Source: Streptomyces nigrescens (GTDB taxonomy: Bacteria; Actinomycetota; Actinomycetes; Streptomycetales; Streptomycetaceae). From it: a DNA stretch of 64,000 nucleotides. The DNA lies in the NCBI GenBank assembly GCA_024349765.1, contig AP026073.1, forward strand, positions 2,914,001-2,978,000, in the 5' to 3' direction. The number at the start of each line of letters is the position of its first letter. Position 1 is the stretch's first letter. The position numbers and the translations under genes are program-made. The notes beneath the pieces are model-generated. The model was not told the origin of the DNA, searched no databases, and saw only the letters and a list, made by a program, of their open reading frames with translations. This document shows positions 57,622 to 64,000 of this stretch, in pieces.

Positions 57622-60045
57622 TCAGGTGGCGGTGAGCACCAACGCGGCCTGGTCGTCGTCGGTGGAATCGCCGGCGAAGGCCGTGACCGCCGCGGTGACG
57701 GACTCCAGCAGCGCGGCGGCAGAGGGAGCCGGACCGCGTACCGCGACCAGCGCATCGGCCAGGCGCTGGTCCTCGAAGAACTCGCCGCCGGCGTCACGGG
57801 CCTCGGTGATGCCGTCGGTGACCAGCACCAGGCTGTCGCCCGGGGACAGTGCCACTTGGCACGGAGACCCGCCGACATCGGGCGCGATACCCAGCAACTG
57901 CCCCGGCTGCGCGAGTTGCTCCACCGTGCCGTCGGCCCGGCGTATGAGGGGCGGCACATGACCGGCACGCATGATGTCCAGGACGATCCGCCCGTCCTCG
58001 CGCCGCAGTTCGCCGTATATCAGCGACACGAAGGTGTCCTCGCTGGTGCCTTCGATGAGCGCATCGTTGATGGCCGCGACGACGGCCGCCGGGTCGTGCA
58101 GAAGGCGCGCGGCGGCACGCGCCGTGTGGCGGACCATGCCGGTCGTGGTGGCCGCCGTCGCACCGCGCCCGCAGACATCGCCGATCATCAGCCCCCAGCG
58201 GTCGTCGGGCAGCGGGAAGACGTCGTAGAAGTCACCGCCGACATCGAGCCCTTCGCCCGCGGGGTGGTACGACGCCGTCAGCTCGGCGCCCGGCACGGTC
58301 GGCAGTTCGGGCGGAAGCAGACCGGCCTGCAGTTCACGGGCGAGCCGGACCCGGTCGGTGAACTGGTGGGCGTTGTCCGCACTCGACGCGGCCCGCCGCG
58401 CCAGCTCCTCGGCCAGCGCGATCACATGCCCGTCCAGCTCCCGGTCCGTGGCCAGCAGGGTCAGCACCCCGAACGTACGGCCACGGGTCGCCAACGGCAC
58501 ACACACATAGCCGGTGACGATGGACCGGCCGGGAGGTGTGCCGGCGCCGGTGCTCTCGTGGGAGTGGGAGCTGCCGTCGGGCCGGGAGCTGCCGTCGGGG
58601 TGAGCGCGGCCGGCAGTGCCGTCGGGGTTGCGGCGGTTGTCGGCACCGTCAAGGCTGCTGCTGTCGCTGCTGTCGCTGCTGTCGCTGCTGTCGCTGCTGT
58701 CGCTGCTGTCGCTGCTGTCGCTGCGGCCGTCGGGACCGGAACGGTCGTCGTGGCCGTGACTGCCGTCGGGGCCGGTGGCGCGGCTCTCGGGACCGGTGGC
58801 ACGGATACGGCCCGTTTCGGTGGCGCCGGAGGCCAGCACCCGGGCGACCGCGCCGTCGATCTCGTCGCTCAGCCCGGGGGCGGACAGCAGGCTCTCGCCG
58901 GCCAGGCCGTCCGCGGCCACCGCGATCCGGTGGGTGTGGCCGTCCTCGACGACGTGCACGGTGCACAGCGGCGCCAGCGAGGGCACGGTCAAACGGGCCA
59001 GGCACTGCAGGCAGTCGAAGTAGTGCGGCTCACGGGTGATGGCGGTGCTGGCATCCAGCACGAACGCCAGGTCCTCCCGGGCCTCCTTCTCCCTCTCCTG
59101 GGCGGCCTGGCCGGCCTCCAGCGCACGGCGGCGCTCGATCGCCAGGGCCGCGATCCGGGCGAAGGCCCCGCTCAGCGCCACGTCCTTGTCGTCCGGGGCC
59201 TTCGGGGTCCGGTGGTACATCGCGAAGGTGCCCAGCAGCTCACCGTCCGAGCCCATGATCGGGGTGGACCAGCAGGCCGCCACCCCGGCCCGCCGCGCCA
59301 GCTCCTGATAGCCCTCCCATCGGGGGTCCGTGGCGATGTCCGTGACGATCACCGGGGCGCGCAGATACGCGGCGGTGCCGCAGGAGCCCACGTCCGGGCC
59401 GATGGCGACCCCGTCGATCGCCTCGTTGTAGAAGGCGGGCAGGCTGGGCCCGGTCCCGTGCCGCAGATGCGCCCCGTCGGGATCGGCGAGCAGCACCGAG
59501 ACGATCAGGTCCGGGGAGAACTCCTCGATCGCCCGGGCCATCCCGGTCAGGATCTCGCTGAGCGGTGCATCGCGCGCGATCTGCTCCAGCAGCACCCGCT
59601 GCTCGGTGGCGAGGACCTGGGTGTGGTGATACGCGGTGGTGTCCACCGCGATCACGGCCACCCCGTCGACCACGCCGTCCGCGTCCCGCCGGGGCTCGTA
59701 GGTGAAGTCGAAATATCCCTCCCGCTCCGCTCCCGGCGCGCCGAGCACCAGCCGGGCCCCCCGGGCCCGGTAGGCGGTGCCGGTCCGGTACACCTCATCG
59801 AGCCGGTTCAGTACGCCCTGCGGGCCGAGCTCCGGCAGCAGCTCACCGATCGGTACCCCGATCTGCCCCCGGCCGCCGCCGACCACCTCCAGGAATGCCG
59901 GATTCGCCGCCTCGAGCCGGTGCCGCGGGCCGCTCAGCGCAGCGAAGATCACCGGAGCCTGGTCGAAGAGATCCTCGTACTCCGTATTCCGCCTGTGCAA
60001 GGGCCTGATCCGTTCGGTGACCGATCCGAGGCGATCCGTGGACAT
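57622..60045 (-). CDS. PAS-GAF-GAF-SpoIIE phosphatase with a (DSS)n insert
   Basis: An 807-residue signalling phosphatase: PAS (about 15-140; [27 protein letters not shown]), GAF (about 155-325; [21 protein letters not shown]-like [14 protein letters not shown]), a second GAF (about 340-565), and SpoIIE/PP2C (about 580-805) with [40 protein letters not shown] and [10 protein letters not shown], all metal ligands present. There is no ATPase domain. The second GAF is interrupted at about residues 410-505 by a hydrophilic low-complexity insert ([20 protein letters not shown] region, then (DSS)7, then [16 protein letters not shown]). The ATG at 60045 has GAGGG upstream. It diverges from the transporter at 60298 across 252 bp. 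Confidence 0.9.
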   Translation of the reverse strand: MSTDRLGSVTERIRPLHRRNTEYEDLFDQAPVIFAALSGPRHRLEAANPAFLEVVGGGRGQIGVPIGELLPELGPQGVLNRLDEVYRTGTAYRARGARLVLGAPGAEREGYFDFTYEPRRDADGVVDGVAVIAVDTTAYHHTQVLATEQRVLLEQIARDAPLSEILTGMARAIEEFSPDLIVSVLLADPDGAHLRHGTGPSLPAFYNEAIDGVAIGPDVGSCGTAAYLRAPVIVTDIATDPRWEGYQELARRAGVAACWSTPIMGSDGELLGTFAMYHRTPKAPDDKDVALSGAFARIAALAIERRRALEAGQAAQEREKEAREDLAFVLDASTAITREPHYFDCLQCLARLTVPSLAPLCTVHVVEDGHTHRIAVAADGLAGESLLSAPGLSDEIDGAVARVLASGATETGRIRATGPESRATGPDGSHGHDDRSGPDGRSDSSDSSDSSDSSDSSDSSDSSSLDGADNRRNPDGTAGRAHPDGSSRPDGSSHSHESTGAGTPPGRSIVTGYVCVPLATRGRTFGVLTLLATDRELDGHVIALAEELARRAASSADNAHQFTDRVRLARELQAGLLPPELPTVPGAELTASYHPAGEGLDVGGDFYDVFPLPDDRWGLMIGDVCGRGATAATTTGMVRHTARAAARLLHDPAAVVAAINDALIEGTSEDTFVSLIYGELRREDGRIVLDIMRAGHVPPLIRRADGTVEQLAQPGQLLGIAPDVGGSPCQVALSPGDSLVLVTDGITEARDAGGEFFEDQRLADALVAVRGPAPSAAALLESVTAAVTAFAGDSTDDDQAALVLTAT
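58658..58720. repeat. Seven exact 9-bp tandem repeats (CTGCTGTCG)
   Basis: Seven consecutive CTGCTGTCG units on the plus strand encode (Asp-Ser-Ser)7 in the minus-strand phosphatase. The reading frame is unaffected by copy number because the unit is three codons. Confidence 0.95.
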
Positions 60046-60110
60046 GGCAGGCTGCCCTCTCGTGTGTTCGCCGACCGCGCCGTCGCGTCCTCCCTTAACT
60101 GTGACATACC

Positions 60111-60122
60111 GGGCATATGCCC
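60111..60122. promoter_or_regulatory. Palindrome GGGCATATGCCC in a divergent promoter region
   Basis: A perfect 12-bp palindrome between the phosphatase (60045, minus) and the transporter (60298, plus), within the AT-richer TTAACTGTGACATACC stretch. It could be an operator for either gene. Confidence 0.35.
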
Positions 60123-60297
60123 AATGGCTCCGAGTGGTCACCCGGCTCCGCTGCCCGGCGTCGCCCGGTGGGCCCACCTGCCGGAATCCCCCGGCGGCAC
60201 GCCGGGCGCCGCCACGCTGCGGGCCACCTGTTTCCGTACGCTGACCTGGCCGTCTCGCCGATGGCTGGACGCTTTCGCGGCACGACAGGAGCGCACG

Positions 60298-62268
60298 ATG
60301 CCCCCCTCCGCCCCCGCGGGCTCTTCCACCCCGTCCGGACCGCGGCACCGCCTGCGGGCATGGCTTCTGGAGGGGCTGACCGACATGGCCAAGCGCCATC
60401 CCGGTCCGCACGCCGGCCCGCAGAGTGCCCACCAGGGCCAGCGGTGGTGGCGGGTGATGTGCCTGACGGGCGTCGACTACTTCTCCACTCTCGGCTACCA
60501 GCCGGGCATCGCCGCCCTCGCGGCCGGACTGCTGTCGCCCGTGGCCACGCTCGTCCTGGTCCTGGTGACGCTTGCCGGGGCACTGCCGGTGTACCGCCGG
60601 GTGGCGAAGGAAAGCCCGCACGGCCAGGGATCGATCGCGATGCTGGAGCGGCTGCTCTCCTTCTGGAAGGGCAAGCTGTTCGTCCTCGCCCTGCTCGGCT
60701 TCGCCGCCACCGACTTCCTGATCACCATCACCCTCTCCGCGGCCGACGCCGCCACCCACCTGGTCGAGAACCCGCACCTCACCAGCGCTCTGCACGGCCA
60801 GCAGATGCTCATCACCCTGATCCTGGTGGCGCTCCTCGGCGCGGTCTTCCTCAAGGGCTTCCTGGAGGCGATCGGCGTGGCGGTCGTCCTGGTCGGGATC
60901 TACCTCGGGCTCAACGCGGTGGTCGTGGTGGTCGGTCTGGGGCACGTCCTCACCGCGCCGCACGTCGTGACCGACTGGACCCAGGCGCTGACCACCGAGC
61001 ACGGCAACGGCCTGGCGATGGTTGGCGTGGCCCTGCTGGTCTTCCCGAAGCTGGCCCTGGGCCTGTCTGGTTTCGAGACCGGCGTGGCGGTGATGCCGCA
61101 TATCGAGGGTGATGCCGGCGACACCGAGGAGCGCCCCACCGGGCGGATCCGCGGTGCCAGGAAACTGCTCACCACCGCCGCCGTGATCATGAGCGTCTTC
61201 CTGATCATCACCAGCTTCGTCACGACCTTGCTGATCCCCGAGTCGGCCTTCAAGCCCGGCGGCTCGGCCAACGGGCGCGCCCTGGCCTACCTTGCCCATG
61301 AGTACCTGGGCTCCGCCTTCGGCTCCGTCTATGACATCTCCACCATCGCCATCCTCTGGTTCGCCGGCGCCTCGGCCCTGGCAGGCCTGCTGAACCTCAT
61401 GCCCCAATACCTGCCGCGCTACGGCATGGCGCCCCACTGGGCACGGGCCGTGCGCCCGATGGTGCTGGTCTTCATCGCCGTCGCCTTCCTGGTGACCTGG
61501 ATCTTCGATGCAAACGTGGACGCCCAGGGCGGCGCGTACGCCACGGGCGTGCTGGTGCTCATCAGCTCCGCCGCGATCGCGGTGACCATCGCCGCCCGGC
61601 GGAGCGGGGAGCGCGGCTGGACCATCGGCTTCGCCGTGATCGCGGCGGTGTTCCTCTACACGACCGTGGCGAATGTGATCGAGCGGCCGGACGGGGTGAA
61701 GATCGGCGCCTGTTTCATCGCCGGGATCATCCTGCTGTCGCTCCTCTCCCGGCTCGCCCGGGCCTTTGAGCTGCGGGTGACCAGCGTCGCGCTCGACGAC
61801 ATGTCCGAACGGTTCATCCGCGACGTCGCCCACCGCGAGATCCGGTTCATCGCGAACGAGCCCGACCAGCGCGATCTTGCCGAGTACCGCGACAAGCTCC
61901 AGCAGATCCGCACCGACAACGACCTCCCGGCCGACGACGACTTCATCTTCGTCGAGGTCACCGTCCTCGACCCGTCCGAGTTCGAGAGCGAGCTGCGGGT
62001 ACACGGCGAGGTCCTCCATAACCGCTATCGCGTGCTCGTCCTCGAAAGCTCCACCATCTCCAACGCACTGGCCGCGCTGCTGCTGCACGTCCGCGACGAG
62101 ACGGGCAAGCGCCCGCACATCTACTTCGAGTGGACCGAAGGCAATCCCTTCGCCCAGTTCCTCCGTTTCTTCCTCTTCGGCCAGGGCGAAGTCGCCCCCG
62201 TCACCCGCGAGGTCCTCCGCGAGGCCGAACCCGACCGTTCCCATCGCCCCCGTGTCCATGTCGGCTGA
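60298..62268 (+). CDS. APC-superfamily permease with a C-terminal cytosolic domain
   Basis: A 656-residue transporter with about 12 helices (residues about 50-485), then a soluble domain of about 170 residues. [22 protein letters not shown] is in the first helix and [20 protein letters not shown] in the middle; both are typical of a large actinobacterial APC subgroup. The C-terminal domain ([14 protein letters not shown].. [18 protein letters not shown].. [18 protein letters not shown]) is conserved in that subgroup, and its role is unknown. Substrate uncertain: amino acids or cations. The ATG at 60298 has AGGAG at normal distance. It converges with the FAD oxidoreductase; only 3 bp separate their stops. 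Confidence 0.87.
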   Translation: MPPSAPAGSSTPSGPRHRLRAWLLEGLTDMAKRHPGPHAGPQSAHQGQRWWRVMCLTGVDYFSTLGYQPGIAALAAGLLSPVATLVLVLVTLAGALPVYRRVAKESPHGQGSIAMLERLLSFWKGKLFVLALLGFAATDFLITITLSAADAATHLVENPHLTSALHGQQMLITLILVALLGAVFLKGFLEAIGVAVVLVGIYLGLNAVVVVVGLGHVLTAPHVVTDWTQALTTEHGNGLAMVGVALLVFPKLALGLSGFETGVAVMPHIEGDAGDTEERPTGRIRGARKLLTTAAVIMSVFLIITSFVTTLLIPESAFKPGGSANGRALAYLAHEYLGSAFGSVYDISTIAILWFAGASALAGLLNLMPQYLPRYGMAPHWARAVRPMVLVFIAVAFLVTWIFDANVDAQGGAYATGVLVLISSAAIAVTIAARRSGERGWTIGFAVIAAVFLYTTVANVIERPDGVKIGACFIAGIILLSLLSRLARAFELRVTSVALDDMSERFIRDVAHREIRFIANEPDQRDLAEYRDKLQQIRTDNDLPADDDFIFVEVTVLDPSEFESELRVHGEVLHNRYRVLVLESSTISNALAALLLHVRDETGKRPHIYFEWTEGNPFAQFLRFFLFGQGEVAPVTREVLREAEPDRSHRPRVHVG

Positions 62269-62271
62269 CCC

Positions 62272-63936
62272 TCAGCGTGTGAACGGCTGGATGGACTGGG
62301 CATGGCGGAAGACGTTGCGTGGGTCCCAGTACTCCTTGACCTCCTGCAGACGTGTGTAGTTGTCGCCGTAGTACAGACGGTGTGAGGGTTCGCCGGAGGT
62401 GTTCCACTCGGGATCGTCGAGATCGGTGTCCGGGTAGTTGATGTAGCAGCCGTCGGTCACCGGTGCCGGCCGGTCCTCCACCGCGGCGCTGTCCGGCGCC
62501 AGCACCGGAACACCGCCGGTGTCCGCGTAGACATCGCGGTAGAACTCGCGGATCCAACGGAGATGCGGTGCCGCGATCGAGGGGTCGACATCGGCATCGT
62601 GCTGGTCGGCGACACCGTCCTTGTTGACGTCCCGCTTCCAGCTCCAGTACGTCTGGTACTGCAGCTTCAGCACCGAACTGCGCTGGTAGACCGCCGTGTC
62701 GGCGCTGTCGGGGAGGTTGATGGCACCGCCGTAGGAGTCGACCTGGAGCAGTGCCTGCGGATTGTCGTAGTCCGCGCGGGTCAGGTGGCTGAAGAGGGCG
62801 TCGAGCTGCTTCTCGGTGAATCCCCGCGTCATGTACGCCGACTTGTATTTGCCGCACTGGTTGTCACCGGAGCCGTTGAGCGTCTGGGTGGCCGTCAGCC
62901 AGGGCAGCCGGGTCGGCACGTGCAGTCCGCCCATGGGCGCGTGTTCGCCCATCCGCCGGTCCAGCGGCGTCGGGTCGACGCCGAGGTCCTGGGTGATCCA
63001 GTCCAGGAAGGCGTTGAGCCGCTGCACGCTGTCGGGGCGGGTGGCGTCGAGTTGGGTGATCAGGCCGATCTTGCCGTTGGCGCGGTGGTTCAACTTCAGC
63101 AGGGTGAACATGTCGGTGTAGTCGGCGCGGAGCGATTCCGGGAGCCGCGGGGTGTTCTCGTACTCGAAGAACAGCCCGTAGTTGCGCACCAGGGACTTGA
63201 AGCGCTCCGGCTGGCCCTTGAGCTTGTCCCACGGCCAGGCGATGGCATGCAGAAGAACCTGTGACGGGGGCTTGGGCAGTCCCTTGAACCAGTACCGCGT
63301 GACCACACCGAAGTTGCCGCCGCCCCCGCCGGTGTGGGCCCACCACAGATCCCGCAGCTCACGCTCGGGGGAGTCGCGGCGCGCGACCACCACCTCGGCG
63401 TGCTGACCGTCGCGGACCACGACGACCTCGACCGCGTAGAGATAGTCCACCGTCAGCCCGTGCTGCCGGGACAGCAGTCCGTACCCGCCTCCCGACACAT
63501 GGCCCCCGGCGCCGACGGAGTAGCACGACCCACCGGGCAGCGCCACGCCGAACGGTGCGTAGAGGTGCGTGGCGACATGCCAGTTGGTGGCGCCGGATTC
63601 GACGCAGTACGCGCCCATCTCCTGGTCCAGATAGGCCCGGTCCATCTGCCCGAGGTCGAGGATGACGCCCACGTCCTCCCCGCAGACGAAGTTCTCGTAG
63701 CAGTGGCCTCCCGAACGGACCGTGATGCGGCGGCTGAGGCTCTCGTCCGAGCGGTGATCCGCCAGGTACTTGTTGAGCGCGGCGACGGCCTCGCCGGTCG
63801 AGCCGATCACGGACACATAGTCAGGTGTCGCGATGAAGCGCTGGTTGAATCCCCTTCTCAAGGCCTCGTAGCGTGCGTCCCCGGGAACTACTTCGGTACC
63901 GCTCTCGGTGCCGGCGCTGATCTGATACGTGGCCAT
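62272..63936 (-). CDS. BBE-type FAD-linked oxidoreductase
   Basis: A 554-residue flavin oxidoreductase of the vanillyl-alcohol-oxidase/berberine-bridge family. FAD-binding motifs: RSGGHCYENF (His near residue 77, the first covalent FAD link) and GGSCYSVGAGGHVSGGGYGL (the Cys near residue 136 for the second link), so bicovalent FAD is likely. The substrate domain (about 240-500) has long helices and the C-terminal BBE segment YYGDNYTRLQEVKEYWDPRN. Relatives oxidise sugars, antibiotics or alkaloid-like molecules; bacterial forms often tailor natural products. A DVNKDGVADQHDADVD-like loop near residue 440 resembles a calcium-binding EF-hand. The ATG at 63936 has GGGAGG upstream. No clear signal peptide. 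The remaining 64 bp to the window edge show no gene. Confidence 0.9.
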   Translation of the reverse strand: MATYQISAGTESGTEVVPGDARYEALRRGFNQRFIATPDYVSVIGSTGEAVAALNKYLADHRSDESLSRRITVRSGGHCYENFVCGEDVGVILDLGQMDRAYLDQEMGAYCVESGATNWHVATHLYAPFGVALPGGSCYSVGAGGHVSGGGYGLLSRQHGLTVDYLYAVEVVVVRDGQHAEVVVARRDSPERELRDLWWAHTGGGGGNFGVVTRYWFKGLPKPPSQVLLHAIAWPWDKLKGQPERFKSLVRNYGLFFEYENTPRLPESLRADYTDMFTLLKLNHRANGKIGLITQLDATRPDSVQRLNAFLDWITQDLGVDPTPLDRRMGEHAPMGGLHVPTRLPWLTATQTLNGSGDNQCGKYKSAYMTRGFTEKQLDALFSHLTRADYDNPQALLQVDSYGGAINLPDSADTAVYQRSSVLKLQYQTYWSWKRDVNKDGVADQHDADVDPSIAAPHLRWIREFYRDVYADTGGVPVLAPDSAAVEDRPAPVTDGCYINYPDTDLDDPEWNTSGEPSHRLYYGDNYTRLQEVKEYWDPRNVFRHAQSIQPFTR

Positions 63937-64000
63937 GGTGGCCTCCCTACGACGATGGATCGATACGGGGTCTGACGGCTGCGAGCACCGACGCGACATC

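Noticed and set aside
58530-58815. CRISPR-like array
   Set aside because: The repeats are 9 bp, in frame and without spacers; this is a coding microsatellite. No cas genes are near.
55849-60297. Very long plus-strand open frame running into the APC transporter
   Set aside because: The stretch upstream of ATG 60298 is antisense to the C-S lyase and phosphatase genes and has Gly/Arg/Gln-rich composition. It stays open only because stops are rare in high-GC DNA; the ribosome binding site is at 60298.
60046-62259. Minus-strand open frame upstream of the phosphatase at 60045
   Set aside because: It is the complement of the transporter gene, with low-complexity Asp/Glu/Gly/Gln sequence and no protein-like segments. 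The phosphatase begins at 60045.
1-64000. tRNA, rRNA, insertion sequence, integrase or attachment sites
   Set aside because: I looked on both strands and saw no cloverleaf with CCA end, no transposase or recombinase motif, and no flanking direct repeats. A tRNAscan or ISfinder search could still find something missed by eye.

Overview
The window is chromosomal DNA from a high-GC actinomycete, almost certainly Streptomyces or a close relative. The evidence is the extreme G/C preference at third codon positions, frequent GTG and TTG starts, stop/start overlaps of the ATGA, GTGA and TGATG types, several candidate leaderless promoters, and typical families: four SpoIIE-type phosphatases, PucR, DUF5685, DUF1876, PadR, and twin universal stress proteins. 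I saw no rRNA, tRNA, CRISPR array, insertion sequence or integrase.

Layout. 1-5.8 kb: the end of a FUSC membrane protein, a PadR regulator, a DEAD-box RNA helicase with a hairpin in its leader, a family-5 uracil-DNA glycosylase and a PNPOx-like flavoprotein. 5.8-24.7 kb: a biosynthetic gene cluster arranged around one divergent promoter region (10021-10353). The left arm (minus strand) encodes an ATP-grasp ligase, an MFS exporter and a free-standing adenylation enzyme. The right arm (plus strand, mostly overlapping genes) encodes a free-standing condensation domain, a double ATP-grasp protein, a carbamoyltransferase, a KamA-like radical SAM enzyme, a PLP aminotransferase, a BtrH-like domain fused to a carrier domain, a free carrier protein, two acyl-CoA dehydrogenase-like proteins, a phosphopantetheinyl transferase and a second adenylation enzyme. 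24.7-38.6 kb: carbohydrate and stress genes: GH65 phosphorylase plus beta-phosphoglucomutase-like HAD, two universal stress proteins, nicotinate phosphoribosyltransferase, DUF1876, a CUT2 sugar ABC transporter in an operon with a GAF/PAS/SpoIIE sensor phosphatase, and a zinc alcohol dehydrogenase. 38.6-49.8 kb: small proteins, an amino-acid permease, a MarR regulator facing a truncated gene, a second sensor phosphatase, a PucR regulator, a membrane acyltransferase and UppP. 49.9-64 kb: two more phosphatases, a DUF5685 protein with a cysteine-rich tail, a VWA secreted protein pair, a MalY/PatB-type C-S lyase, an APC transporter and a BBE-type FAD oxidoreductase.

How the cluster may work (inference). 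The phosphopantetheinyl transferase activates the carrier protein and the carrier domain of the BtrH-like fusion. Two DltA-like adenylation enzymes and/or the ATP-grasp enzymes load amino acids. The radical SAM enzyme and the aminotransferase may supply a beta- or otherwise rearranged amino acid. The dehydrogenases may desaturate a carrier-bound aminoacyl group. The condensation, BtrH-like and ATP-grasp proteins may join the pieces, the carbamoyltransferase decorates a hydroxyl or amine, and the MFS protein exports the product. I do not recognise this set as a characterised pathway, and it is the main candidate here for an undescribed system.
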